Source: Advenella mimigardefordensis DPN7
GTDB taxonomy: Bacteria > Pseudomonadota > Gammaproteobacteria > Burkholderiales > Burkholderiaceae_B
Length of the DNA: 64,000 nucleotides
Direction of reading: 5' to 3'
Assembly: GCF_000521505.1 (NCBI RefSeq)
Contig: NZ_CP003915.1
Coordinates: forward strand, 2,914,001-2,978,000
Numbering within the stretch: the first letter of the stretch is position 1; each line of letters begins with the position of its first letter. Position numbers and translations under genes: made by a program. Shown here piece by piece: positions 24,738-34,307 of the stretch. The notes under the pieces are model-generated. The model was not told the origin of the DNA, did not search any database, and worked only from the letters and a program-made list of their open reading frames with translations.

Positions 24738-27179
24738 TCAGGCGGGCTCAGGCTGCGGCATCGTGTCTATCGCCTCCAGCTCGGCCACCGTCAATGCACG
24801 AAAACGTGCGACCGGGTTGAGCAGGTTCTCTGCCATGGTCAGGCTCCCGGCCGTATCCGATAAATCCACCATCTGCAAATTATTCTTCAATTGCAGCCGA
24901 TTCAGGCAAGAGTGCCTGAAATCATCGGCGAAGAAATCGTAGCGGCGGAATTTGTCGGCCAACGCCGGATGCGCCTGCTGATACCGCCTGACCGACAATG
25001 CCGCCAGCCGCCAGAACTGTTGCTCAGGACATACGCCGCTGCTATGCAGAATGTCGCTCATATGCCTGAATACGCCATCAAAGATATCAATGAATATCCC
25101 CAGAATTTTGTAGTCTTCCGGCACGCTGACCTTGAGCCGGGCAATATGCTCGGGAATGTCGAAGTTCTCGTCCAGAATGGCACTTTCTTCAGCAATATCT
25201 TTCATGATGCAGCGCTGCGGCACATTTCTGTGATCCATCACCATGATCAGATTCTCGCCATGCGGCATGAACACCAATTCATAGGCATAGAAACAATGCA
25301 CGACGGGCACCAGGAATGCATCAAAATAACGGCTTAGCCATTGGTCCGCAGCCAACCCGGACTGCTCAATCATCAGCGGAAGCAGCGCTTGGCCATCGCG
25401 ATCACGATGCAGCAACGAAGCCATCGTCATCAGTCTCTCGCTCTCTTTTACTTTTGCAGCCGGGCTTTCACGCCATAATACAGACAGCATTTTTTTGTAC
25501 GGGCTGTCCTTTTTCAGTGCCGCTTCGTAATAGCGATTGGTATAGCCGATAGAGGCCACTTCCTGCAGGATATCAAAACCACTCTGGCGCAAAAAGGGAT
25601 CGTTGCCGATCAGTTGCTTGAGCCATTCGTTGATTGCCGGCGTGCCTGCCATGTAATAAGGAGACAGTCCGCGCATAAAGCCCATATTAAGAATAGACAA
25701 AGACGTTTTGACATAGCATTTGTCATGATCCGTATGATTGAAATACGTACGAATCGATTGCTGAGCCTGATAGTGATCCTGACCCATGCCCAGATACACG
25801 ATATTGCGTTGTGCAATATCGGCGGCGAAAGCGATACTCAAACGGTTGAACCACTGCCATTGATGCGTGGGCATAAACAGATAATCATCGGGTGCCAGCC
25901 CCTGTTCCTGTAACTGTCCACGATAGGCCGTCACCTGCTGCTCACCCAGTTCCCCGCGCAGAAAGCTGTCGTACTCCAGCGTGGAGAGCGAAGCGAAATG
26001 GGCATGCTGGCGATGTACCGCCAGCCACACCAGCGTAAAGCGACTACCGGTTTCGGGCGTATAGCTTTCATAATCGAAAACGTTAAAACCTATGCGCCCA
26101 TTGTTCGCAACAAAACCCGGATGCCCCTCGCTCATGGCCGCTTCAATCTGCTGGTAATCGGCATGCAACAGCGCCCGGCTGTCCAGGGACTGATGGTAGC
26201 GCTTATAGGCCGCACCGTATAAGGTGCTGCTGATCTCGTCAAGATATATCGGCAGCTTGTCTGCGGGTATTGCCAGCGCTTCCTTGAAGTCGATAATAAA
26301 AGACAAGGCATCCGGTTCAAGCGTCTGGCCGTTGCAGATACGGGTGACCGATGGCTCTGAAATATGCCAGTGACGCAACATCATGGGCCGAGCCAGATAG
26401 TGATATTGTGTTTTGCCGTCGTCGGAAACCAGCACATAAGCCTGCTGGCCTTCGTCGGCGACATTGCGACTGCCGTCAGCCGTAGCACTGTGCGCAGGTG
26501 TCAGAATCTGTTCGTGAGAAAATTCGGCAATGGCTTTGGCAACCAGATGACGATTGACATGTTTCCAGATGTCAGGGTCGAGGTGGCGCAGATGCTGTTG
26601 CGCGGGCGGTACGGGATAATGGCTCATCTTGTTCGTTCCTGAAAGTGATACGGTTGCGTCAAAGTCTGGCCGGGTCGCGATAGACAACATGGCCTGCTTG
26701 GTTGGAAGGGTAATGAGGCCGATCTCTGCGAATCCGGCCTTGCGGTTGAGTGCCCTTACCTTTTCATTGCGGCCATCGGGCTCAACCACGACCCGTCGCG
26801 CACCACGTTGATGAAACAGGTAATGCATCACATGTCGCATCACATCCAGCGTGTAGCCCTGGCGTTGTTCCGTTGGCGGCGCCACAAAAAAATGCATGCC
26901 GATGTCGCCTGGCACCACCTCATAATGCCGGGCGATCTCATGGTGCTGCGGGTCATAGCATTCAAGCAGAAAGCAAATCTGCCCGTCCTGTGTACCCACC
27001 CAGGCCCACTCATGCGGACTGGCCTGCTGTACCTTGTAGAATGCCATGACCTGTTGCCGGCTCATGCCTGCCATGTCCCAGTAACCGGCGTAGTCCAGGT
27101 CAAACCACGGATGAAAGACGGGTACATCCTGTTCGGGAATCAGCTCCCGAATCTCAAACGTGCCGGGATTCCAGTTCAA
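24738..27179 (-). CDS. alcC: Fused AlcB-AlcC: acyltransferase plus NIS siderophore synthetase
   Basis: An 813-residue protein made of two enzymes that are separate in the right-hand operon. Residues of about 1-185 are an AlcB-type GNAT acyltransferase (FEIRELIPEQDVPVFHPWF, VVPGDIGMHFFVAP, GYTLDVMRHVMHYLF) that acylates the N-hydroxydiamine. From about residue 186 (KMSHYPVPP) follows an IucA/IucC-family synthetase (SEGHPGFVANNGRIGF, FMPTHQWQWFNRL, PHGENLIMVMDHRNVP) that joins and closes the hydroxamate units with ATP. One extra base at the junction, compared with the right copy, removes the stop codon. The internal ATG still has an AGGA site, so free AlcC may also be made. The start is taken as the TTG at 27179, conserved in both operons after AGGAG; an ATG-like start at 27206 would overlap the MFS gene more. 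Confidence 0.9.
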   Translation of the reverse strand: MNWNPGTFEIRELIPEQDVPVFHPWFDLDYAGYWDMAGMSRQQVMAFYKVQQASPHEWAWVGTQDGQICFLLECYDPQHHEIARHYEVVPGDIGMHFFVAPPTEQRQGYTLDVMRHVMHYLFHQRGARRVVVEPDGRNEKVRALNRKAGFAEIGLITLPTKQAMLSIATRPDFDATVSLSGTNKMSHYPVPPAQQHLRHLDPDIWKHVNRHLVAKAIAEFSHEQILTPAHSATADGSRNVADEGQQAYVLVSDDGKTQYHYLARPMMLRHWHISEPSVTRICNGQTLEPDALSFIIDFKEALAIPADKLPIYLDEISSTLYGAAYKRYHQSLDSRALLHADYQQIEAAMSEGHPGFVANNGRIGFNVFDYESYTPETGSRFTLVWLAVHRQHAHFASLSTLEYDSFLRGELGEQQVTAYRGQLQEQGLAPDDYLFMPTHQWQWFNRLSIAFAADIAQRNIVYLGMGQDHYQAQQSIRTYFNHTDHDKCYVKTSLSILNMGFMRGLSPYYMAGTPAINEWLKQLIGNDPFLRQSGFDILQEVASIGYTNRYYEAALKKDSPYKKMLSVLWRESPAAKVKESERLMTMASLLHRDRDGQALLPLMIEQSGLAADQWLSRYFDAFLVPVVHCFYAYELVFMPHGENLIMVMDHRNVPQRCIMKDIAEESAILDENFDIPEHIARLKVSVPEDYKILGIFIDIFDGVFRHMSDILHSSGVCPEQQFWRLAALSVRRYQQAHPALADKFRRYDFFADDFRHSCLNRLQLKNNLQMVDLSDTAGSLTMAENLLNPVARFRALTVAELEAIDTMPQPEPA

Positions 27180-28449
27180 TCTCGCTGCTCCTGTCTGTGG
27201 TCGCATCCGGCGATTCGGCCGATGCCTTGATATGGTCCAGATCCAGCGTCAGCTTATTGGCCAGCCATGTCAGCGCAATGCCAACTGCGGCGATCAGAAA
27301 TACGGCCTGGTGACTGATCAGGCTGACGATATAGCCCGCGCACCACGAGGAAATAAGCACACCCAGATTCTGGAAAAAATTGGTGATACTGAAGTGATGC
27401 GCATAGTCTTCCTTGCGACTGATGGCAAACAGGCTGACTTCCAGCTTGACGGCAACCTGAAACAGCCCCCAGCCATACATACAACGCCCGATCACAATCG
27501 CAATATCAGAGGGAATCGACTGCAGATATAAACCGACCAGCGACAGCAGCAGGTTCCAGGACAGGTTCTCATTGCGCTGCGTTGCCGATGCGCTCAGCTT
27601 ATGCTTCACAATCAGCGCAACCACCGCTGCCAGCCCCGGAATGGCGAAAATCAATCCTGCCAGCGTCTGGTCCTTGTGTGCTGTGGCATACATCCAGTAT
27701 TCGGAAAAGAATGGCCGGATCAGATAGGCACTGAAGTCAAACACAAACATAATCATGCTGAGTGTCAGAATCCCTTTGGTCAGATGCGAGAAGCCGCGAC
27801 GCGCTGATACCGGAGCAGGTGCCGTTGCGTCATCAGCGACAATGGCGGCCGTATCTTTTATATCCTGTGCACCAATCTCCCGCTGATTGTTGACCTTGAT
27901 GATTTTTCCAGAACGATTGAGCCACAGCGTAATCGCCATTTGGCCGAAATCGCCCGCCGCCATCAGAATCAGGGCGGCACTCGCACCCAGATGCTGCAAT
28001 ATATAGCCACCGGAAGCCGCGGCCAGAATACCCGAGATATGTACCACGACCGAGAGCAGCGCGATGGTCCGGCCATGCTCTTCACTATTGACAATGCGCA
28101 TCAGGTACGGGAACATCAGCAAATAGCTGCTTTTGAACATGAACATGAGCATAGTCAGTACCCAGTACTGCGTCAGCGTTTCGGCCCAGATGGCCGACAG
28201 ACACAGCAGACCGGCTATACATTGGGTAAAGCCGATGAGCGACATGGGTTCAAAGCGCTTGGCTACCCGCACCCAGAAGGGCAAGGTGCACATGACGGCT
28301 ATCGAGATGGCCGCCACATACATGCCGGTATGCACCTGATCGGTGTTGCCATAGCGCATGTCAAAAAATTGCGGATAAAACCCGATAAGCACGGTGTCGC
28401 TCATCATACCCAGTGCAGACATAATGATGATGGCAAGGCGTATGGTCAT
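27154..28449 (-). CDS. MFS transporter of the left siderophore operon
   Basis: A 431-residue protein of the major facilitator superfamily with about 12 hydrophobic segments. It begins IIIMSALGMMSDTVLIGFYPQ and has a central hydrophilic loop after about residue 190 (KIIKVNNQREIGAQ). It overlaps the monooxygenase gene by four bases (ATGA). In Bordetella the alcaligin operon includes the MFS exporter AlcS, so siderophore export is the likely role; import of a siderophore cannot be excluded. The right operon has a closely similar copy at 34886-36163, differing mainly in the central loop and the C-terminal tail. Confidence 0.88.
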   Translation of the reverse strand: MTIRLAIIIMSALGMMSDTVLIGFYPQFFDMRYGNTDQVHTGMYVAAISIAVMCTLPFWVRVAKRFEPMSLIGFTQCIAGLLCLSAIWAETLTQYWVLTMLMFMFKSSYLLMFPYLMRIVNSEEHGRTIALLSVVVHISGILAAASGGYILQHLGASAALILMAAGDFGQMAITLWLNRSGKIIKVNNQREIGAQDIKDTAAIVADDATAPAPVSARRGFSHLTKGILTLSMIMFVFDFSAYLIRPFFSEYWMYATAHKDQTLAGLIFAIPGLAAVVALIVKHKLSASATQRNENLSWNLLLSLVGLYLQSIPSDIAIVIGRCMYGWGLFQVAVKLEVSLFAISRKEDYAHHFSITNFFQNLGVLISSWCAGYIVSLISHQAVFLIAAVGIALTWLANKLTLDLDHIKASAESPDATTDRSSEIELESRHV

Positions 28450-29774
28450 TGGGCGCTCAAAGGGAAAAACTGGTTATTCTGTTGCGGTGTGAACGCCTGG
28501 AAGGTGGTGCCGGTATCAATCGCGTACACTTCCCGCTTCATGATCGCATTGATAATGCGGGCATTGCGAAAGCAATTTAACCCCAGGTCGGGGTTGGTCA
28601 GACCGTGACTGTCAAAACCCGCGTTCTGGATATAAACCTCATCACCGCTTAGATCTACTGCATAATCCTGAGCCAGCTGGTAGCGCCCTTCTGGAGTGAG
28701 TCTGAGCCGGCTGGCAATACCCTGCATAAAGTCGGGGATGCGATAGCAATACCCCGTAGCAAATACAATTTCGTCTGTGTTAAAGCGATAGCGTTCACCG
28801 GTCTGGGCATGCTCGAATACCAGCTCCGTTTCGTTGTCGCGACGACTGCATTCAGTGAGCGCCATATTGGTGTACAGGTGTGTCCGCCCGGCAATCGCCG
28901 GCGATTGTTCATCCAGCTCATCATAAATTCGTTCGATCAGGCTGGTATTGATGCCGTTAAAAATACTCACCTGATCCTTCAGTGTCTTGTGCTTTTGCTG
29001 CGCATCCAGCTTGTAAAAATGCTCGGCATAGTCCGGCGTTATCAGCTCCAGCGTCAGCTTGCCGGTTTCCATCTGAAAAAAACGGGACGAACGGGTGATC
29101 CAATACAACTCGTAGTCGTGCTGCGCCATCTCATGCAGCAGATCGTAATAAATCTCCGCACCGCTCTGCCCGCTACCAATCACGGTAATTCTGCGCGCTT
29201 TCTGCAGGCTGGCCTTCTGCCGCAGGTACTGACCGGTATGTGCCGACAGATATTCGTCACCAACGCAGGCAGGCAAACTGGGCATGCTGCCAATACCCAC
29301 CACCAGCCGACGCGCCCTGTATTGCAATTGCGATTGATCACGCAGATCAGTAACGGTGGCTACATAGCATTGATCATTTTCATCATACGCCAGCGCAGTT
29401 ACCTCGCGTTCGTAATGCACACTATCCAACTGCGCGGCGGCCCACCGACAATACCGGTTGTACTCCTGCCGGGTCAGATAAAAATTCTCCCGGAAATAAT
29501 AGCGGTAGATCTTTCCCTGCAGCTTGCAGTAGTTCAGATACGTGAAGGGGCTGGTGGGGTCTGCCAGCGTCACCAGATCCGCCATGAAGTTATTCTGCAA
29601 CGTCGTGCCTGGAATCATCATGCCGTCATGCCAGCTGAATGCGCTTTTGCGCTCCAGAAAGACAGCGCTCAGCCCCTGCACCGGTGCCATCAGACATGCC
29701 AGTCCCAGATTGAAGGGCCCCAGGCCTATTCCCAATACATCATAAATTGTGTCTGCCGTTCTGTTGCCCTTCAT
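28446..29774 (-). CDS. alcA: AlcA-like diamine N-monooxygenase (left copy)
   Basis: A 442-residue flavin-dependent N-hydroxylase of the IucD/PvdA/AlcA family that makes the hydroxylamine of hydroxamate siderophores, probably from putrescine. The FAD site is VLGIGLGPFNLGLAC near residue 13. The substrate-side motif WHDGMMIPGTTLQNNF follows. The NADPH site is TVIGSGQSGAEIYYDLL near residue 196, and a late FATGY motif lies near residue 340. It begins 19 bases after the receptor stop and overlaps the MFS gene by four bases. No ornithine or lysine decarboxylase is present in the cluster, so the diamine must come from general polyamine metabolism. Confidence 0.92.
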   Translation of the reverse strand: MKGNRTADTIYDVLGIGLGPFNLGLACLMAPVQGLSAVFLERKSAFSWHDGMMIPGTTLQNNFMADLVTLADPTSPFTYLNYCKLQGKIYRYYFRENFYLTRQEYNRYCRWAAAQLDSVHYEREVTALAYDENDQCYVATVTDLRDQSQLQYRARRLVVGIGSMPSLPACVGDEYLSAHTGQYLRQKASLQKARRITVIGSGQSGAEIYYDLLHEMAQHDYELYWITRSSRFFQMETGKLTLELITPDYAEHFYKLDAQQKHKTLKDQVSIFNGINTSLIERIYDELDEQSPAIAGRTHLYTNMALTECSRRDNETELVFEHAQTGERYRFNTDEIVFATGYCYRIPDFMQGIASRLRLTPEGRYQLAQDYAVDLSGDEVYIQNAGFDSHGLTNPDLGLNCFRNARIINAIMKREVYAIDTGTTFQAFTPQQNNQFFPLSAQ

Positions 29775-29793
29775 GATCTGCTACCTAGACTCC

Positions 29794-31980
29794 TCAGTAT
29801 TTCAATTGAACATTCATGCCCACCGAGCGCGAGGGTGCATAAAAGCCCTGAGCCCATTGAACAGAGGTGAGGTATTTCTTATCAAACACGTTCTTCACGT
29901 TGACCCCTACAGTGACATTCTTATTCACTTCATAGCTGGCCATCAGGTCTGTTACCGCATACGATTTCTGTTTCGTATAGATGTCCTCTCCGGCTGAGGT
30001 CTGACCCTGCAAGCGACGCGTTTCCGATTGCCAGCGCACAGCGCCCCCCACCTTGAGCCCCGGCACAGCAGGCACGGCATAAGAGGCAGCCAGCGTAAAG
30101 GAATTTTTGGGAATAAACTCACGGACGGCATCACCGTTTTCATCCTTGATCGAGAAAAAGTGGGTATAGCCGGCGCTCACTTCCAGACCCGGCATCACTT
30201 CACCCTGCACTGCCAGCTCGAACCCGGCGGAACGTGAATTGACTGCCTTGTAGCGACTCAGGCCATCCAGAAAGGTGTCATATTCCGCGGTATTTTTCTG
30301 TTCTGCACGGAACAAGGCAATACTGCCGTTGATTCTGCCATCCGCCGATTCACCCTTCAGACCCAGCTCATAGTTTTTTCCTTCAATGGCCGGCAGAATC
30401 TGACCATTGATATCCACCTGGGATTGCGGATTGAAAATACCGGTATAACTGGCATAAACCGAGTAATTGTCATTCAAATCGTAGATCAGACCCAGATAGG
30501 GAGACAGCTTATTACGCTTGTATTCGCGGGGCTCGCCATAGTGCTCGCCGGTGCTGGTTGCACGAGTGTAGTTCAGACCGGCAATCACCTTGAAATCATC
30601 TCGCAGATTCAAGCGGGTTGCCGCGAACGCGGTGGTTTTACGCACCGTGAAATCAGAAAACGTTTCGGTGCCGTTTTCGAAATCGGGACGCGGGAACTGC
30701 CGGTCCCAGGTAAACAGCGATGGCAAAGCAACGCCCACACCCGCGTCCAGCGAAGTCATATGATTTTTACTGCGATTGGCATTGATGCCGAACATCACAT
30801 CATGTTCGCGACCGCCCAGCCTGTATTTCCCGGTAGTGCTGATGTCACCAATCCACTGTTTCTCGTAACGATCGTATTTCGTCGGATACGTGGTCAGACC
30901 CAGCCCGGTTTCCCTGTCAGGAACCCCGCTAGCCAGGAACTGTTCCGCATCCTGGGTGATCTTGCGATAGGTTAAGGAACCTTTGGTCGTCCAGCCACCA
31001 CCCCAATCGTGATTCAATTGAGCAAAGGTGGTTTGATCCGTGGTATTCCAGTATGCCCAATCCGGCGCGTAGCTATCCGATACATCATAATCAATCGCAC
31101 TGCCATCGCTATAATAAAGCGACAGCGCCCCCCACATGGGGGATTTCGATTTATTCCTCTGATAGGTATGACCCAGCGTTAATGTCGTCTGCTCGCCCAG
31201 GTCTGCATCCACAATCACGCCCAGCATACGTTTTTCCAGGCTGTAGCGATCAAGGTGGGAATTGCCCTTCTGATAGGCGCCGATGAGCCGGCCACGAACC
31301 GACCCGCTTTCGTTCAAAGGCGACGAGATATCCACATCCATCCGCCGGGTCGCAAAGGAGCTGTACGACAGACCCACGTTGGCAGAAAACTCGCGCTTGG
31401 GACGCTTGCGTATGAAGTTAACCGTTCCTGATGGATTACCGGTATTGGATAACAGGCCATTGGCACCCTTGAGGACGTCAACCCGATCATAAAAAGCCAT
31501 ATCCAGATCGCCAATCTGCTCTTCGGTTGAGAACGGCATGCCCACACCGTCTACCTGAAAATTGGTCACATCATACCCGCGAATCACATAGTAATTGCGG
31601 TCCGTTTCCACCTGCTGCACGAACACACCCGGCACGGCTGAGAGCAGAGAGGTTGCGTTGTTCAACTGAAAATCATCCATCTGCGTACGGGTGACCACAT
31701 TAATGGTTTGCGGCGTCTCGCTAGGCGACAAAGGCATGCGTGTTGCACTTGCAGTAACGGGAACGCTATATAGCCCCGTGCCTTCGCTGGCCCCATCGGT
31801 CGCACTGACCGCATTAATGGGCTGCAGCGTCGCCACTGATGACGACGCCCCCGCTGTCGGGCTTGCGGTTTGCGCGAAACCTGCCGAAGGAGCGGCCATT
31901 GCGCCCAGCACAGAAACCAGAAGCAGATTAGGCGCAAAGCGGGTACGCGCCTTATTACAGTACGTCAGTGAAGCAACCAT
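29794..31980 (-). CDS. TonB-dependent ferric-siderophore receptor (left operon)
   Basis: A 728-residue outer-membrane receptor, first gene of the left siderophore operon and the expected importer of its product, as FauA is for alcaligin. The signal peptide ends near residue 36 (PSAGFAQ) and no STN domain follows. The plug shows MPLSPSETPQTINVVTRTQM, then YYVIRGYDVTNFQVDGVG, then VDVLKGANGLLSNTGNPSG. The barrel ends in GMNVQLKY. An ACGAGGAATGAT ribosome site precedes the ATG. A strong Fur-box candidate is at 32014-32032. The receptor of the right operon (37503-39686) is very similar over the whole length. Confidence 0.95.
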   Translation of the reverse strand: MVASLTYCNKARTRFAPNLLLVSVLGAMAAPSAGFAQTASPTAGASSSVATLQPINAVSATDGASEGTGLYSVPVTASATRMPLSPSETPQTINVVTRTQMDDFQLNNATSLLSAVPGVFVQQVETDRNYYVIRGYDVTNFQVDGVGMPFSTEEQIGDLDMAFYDRVDVLKGANGLLSNTGNPSGTVNFIRKRPKREFSANVGLSYSSFATRRMDVDISSPLNESGSVRGRLIGAYQKGNSHLDRYSLEKRMLGVIVDADLGEQTTLTLGHTYQRNKSKSPMWGALSLYYSDGSAIDYDVSDSYAPDWAYWNTTDQTTFAQLNHDWGGGWTTKGSLTYRKITQDAEQFLASGVPDRETGLGLTTYPTKYDRYEKQWIGDISTTGKYRLGGREHDVMFGINANRSKNHMTSLDAGVGVALPSLFTWDRQFPRPDFENGTETFSDFTVRKTTAFAATRLNLRDDFKVIAGLNYTRATSTGEHYGEPREYKRNKLSPYLGLIYDLNDNYSVYASYTGIFNPQSQVDINGQILPAIEGKNYELGLKGESADGRINGSIALFRAEQKNTAEYDTFLDGLSRYKAVNSRSAGFELAVQGEVMPGLEVSAGYTHFFSIKDENGDAVREFIPKNSFTLAASYAVPAVPGLKVGGAVRWQSETRRLQGQTSAGEDIYTKQKSYAVTDLMASYEVNKNVTVGVNVKNVFDKKYLTSVQWAQGFYAPSRSVGMNVQLKY

Positions 31981-32013
31981 ATCATTCCTCGTTAGCCAAT
32001 TATCTTAAAACAG

Positions 32014-32032
32014 AATGATAACGATTGTCATT
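32014..32032. promoter_or_regulatory. Fur box of the left siderophore operon
   Basis: AATGATAACGATTGTCATT is a near-palindrome close to the Fur consensus. It lies 34 bases before the receptor start codon. Seventeen of 19 positions match the site upstream of bacterioferritin at 63131-63149 when read on the complementary strand. Confidence 0.85.
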
Positions 32033-32324
32033 TTCATTTGAAATAAAATGTTAGTAACAACTTGTATAAAACAACAAATATCACACTTGTCATTACATAT
32101 AAGACAGACAGAAAACAGGCCGACACATTTGTGCGTTCAGCTTAATTTAAGTAAATAATTCATTTGTTTTTTTACGTTTGGTATTGATTGACATAACGTA
32201 ATGGACTGCTGTATCAACAACGAAACAATCGGCGAAATAATGGGAGGATCCTGAACCCGCTATCGATATGACATTTGCGGTTATATAGCCTGCGGTCATG
32301 AAACGTCCGCCTTTCATGCTCGCT

Positions 32325-32358
32325 AAAAAAAATCGCAACCGGGACCTGGTTGCGATTT
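32325..32358 (-). terminator. Rho-independent terminator of the right siderophore operon
   Basis: Perfect 11-bp arms (AAATCGCAACC at 32330-32340 and its complement at 32348-32358) with a 7-nt loop. On the minus strand the stem is followed by a run of T from the A-tract at 32325-32332. It lies about 75 bases after the alcC stop codon. Confidence 0.88.
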
Positions 32359-32432
32359 CAACGTCTTGGTAAGCCAAATATAGATCTACACTATGTTGAC
32401 ATTTGGCTTGAAAGGTAGGCAGGTTAGATTAT

Positions 32433-34307
32433 TTATTTTATATAAGACTCCAGATCTGCAATCGACATCGTGCGAAAACGCGCTACAGGATTGGGTAAAT
32501 CCTCTGCAATGGTCATACTGCCTGCGGGATCAGAAAGGACTACCATTTGCAAATTGTTTTTCAGCTGCAGGCGGTTTAAGCATGAGTGTTTGAAACTATC
32601 TACAAAAAAATCATATCTACAAAATTTCTCGACCAGCACAGGCTTATCGTGTTGATAGCGTTTTACCGACAAAGCGACTAAAGCCCAAAATATATCTTCA
32701 TTGCAGCAGCCACTGCTATGCAGAATATCACTCATGTGTCGGAAGACGCCGTCGAATATATCGATAAAGATACCCAGGATTTTGTAGTCTTCTGGTACTT
32801 TCAACTTCAGACGGGCGATGTATTCCGGTATATCTGTATCTTCATCAAGAATGGCGCTTTCTTCTGCTATATCCTTCATGATACAGCGCTGCGGGACATT
32901 GTGTTCATCCATTACCATGATCAGATTTTCGCCATGCGGCATAAAAACCAGTTCATACGCATAGAAACAATGCACAATTGGCACCAGGAAGATATCGAAA
33001 TAACGACTCAGCCATTCGCCCGTCGTTAAGCCGGACTGTTCTATCATAAGAGGTAGCAGTGCGACACCTTCACGGTCACGATGCAGCAAAGACGCCATTG
33101 TCATTAATCGGTCGCCTTGCCGCAATTTCTTGACCGGACTCTCTCGCCATAGTACAGATAACATTTTTTTGTAAGGACTATCATTTTTAAGAGCCGCGAC
33201 ATAATAACGGTTTGTATAACCAATAGAGGCCACTTCCTGCAGGATATCAAATCCTTTTGATCGTAAGAATGAGTCCTTCTCTATCAGCGCCTTGAGAAAC
33301 TCGTTAATCGCTGGTGTCCCCGCCATATAGTAGGGAGACAACCCGCGCATGAAACCCATATTCAAAATAGATAGCGAGGTCTTGACATAACACTTTTCAA
33401 GATCGCTATGATTGAAATAGGTGCGAATAGATTGCTGAGCCTGATAGATATCCTCACCAATGCCCAGATACACGATGTACCGTTGAGCAATATCCGCAGC
33501 AAACGCAATGCTTAAGCGATTGAACCACTGCCAGGGGTGAGTGGGCATAAACAGATACTCGGCGGGTTCCAGGCCCAGCCCCTGCAACTGCGCACGATAG
33601 GTAGCAACCTGTTGTACGCCCAATTCCCTTTGTATAAAACCATCATATTCCAGAGTAGACAAGGACGCGAAATGCGCCTGGTTGCGATGCACCGCCAACC
33701 ACACCAGCGCAAACCGACTTCCGGTCTCCGGTGTATAGCTTTCGTAGTCAAATACATTAAAGCCAATGCGACCATTGTTAGCGACAAACCCCGGATGGCC
33801 TTCAGTCATGGCGGCTTCGATCTGCTGATATTCGGCTTTCAACAGTTCGCGGCTGGTAAGTAACTGATGGCATCTTTTGTAGGCCGCACCATACAATGTA
33901 CTGCTGATCTCATCCAGATACACGGGCAACTTATCTTGGGCAATACCTAATGTTTCCTTGAAATCGATCATAAAAGAAAGCGCGTCAAGATCATGTGGCT
34001 GACCATCGCAATCGCGAATAATAGAAGATTCGCAAATATGCCAATGACGTAATTTCATCGGGTAGGCAAGGAAACGGTAACGAGTTTTCTCGTCCTCGGA
34101 TACGAGGGCATATGCTTGCCAATTATTACCATCGGAATACTTTGAATCGATATCGACGTCGTCGCAGAGGATCGGTTGCAGAATCTGCTCATGAGAGAAT
34201 TCAACAATAGCCTTCGCAACTAAATGCCGATTGACCTGTTTCCAGGTCTCAGGTTCGAGGTGATTCAAATGTTGTTGTGTGGCAGGGATGGGATAATGAC
34301 TCATCAT
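32433..34307 (-). CDS. alcC: AlcC-like NIS siderophore synthetase (right copy)
   Basis: A 624-residue IucA/IucC-family synthetase that couples N-hydroxy-N-succinyl-type diamine units into a macrocyclic dihydroxamate. It carries the family blocks TEGHPGFVANNGRIGF, FMPTHPWQWFNRLSIAF, RTYFNHSDLEKCYVKTSLS and PHGENLIMVMDEHNVP, plus the C-terminal FhuF-like region. It starts MMSHYPIP and overlaps the stop of the separate alcB gene by four bases (ATGA). It is the last gene of the right operon and is followed by a strong terminator. It is very similar to the C-terminal part of the fused protein at 24738-27179; over the HGENL to HSSG stretch the two differ at only a few positions. Confidence 0.93.
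   Translation of the reverse strand: MMSHYPIPATQQHLNHLEPETWKQVNRHLVAKAIVEFSHEQILQPILCDDVDIDSKYSDGNNWQAYALVSEDEKTRYRFLAYPMKLRHWHICESSIIRDCDGQPHDLDALSFMIDFKETLGIAQDKLPVYLDEISSTLYGAAYKRCHQLLTSRELLKAEYQQIEAAMTEGHPGFVANNGRIGFNVFDYESYTPETGSRFALVWLAVHRNQAHFASLSTLEYDGFIQRELGVQQVATYRAQLQGLGLEPAEYLFMPTHPWQWFNRLSIAFAADIAQRYIVYLGIGEDIYQAQQSIRTYFNHSDLEKCYVKTSLSILNMGFMRGLSPYYMAGTPAINEFLKALIEKDSFLRSKGFDILQEVASIGYTNRYYVAALKNDSPYKKMLSVLWRESPVKKLRQGDRLMTMASLLHRDREGVALLPLMIEQSGLTTGEWLSRYFDIFLVPIVHCFYAYELVFMPHGENLIMVMDEHNVPQRCIMKDIAEESAILDEDTDIPEYIARLKLKVPEDYKILGIFIDIFDGVFRHMSDILHSSGCCNEDIFWALVALSVKRYQHDKPVLVEKFCRYDFFVDSFKHSCLNRLQLKNNLQMVVLSDPAGSMTIAEDLPNPVARFRTMSIADLESYIK

Larger units (their letters stand above)
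31981..32432. other. Region between the two siderophore operons
   Basis: This 452-base region contains the Fur-box candidate of the left operon (32014-32032) and the terminator of the right operon (32325-32358). An inverted repeat AAGCCAAAT/ATTTGGCTT lies at 32371-32409. A 76-codon frame at 32147-32377 spans the terminator and has no family resemblance, so it is not called. Confidence 0.7.

Noticed and set aside
32147..32377. 76-codon minus-strand frame between the siderophore operons
   Set aside because: It spans the strong terminator at 32325-32358, has no family resemblance and no clear ribosome site. It is most likely chance.
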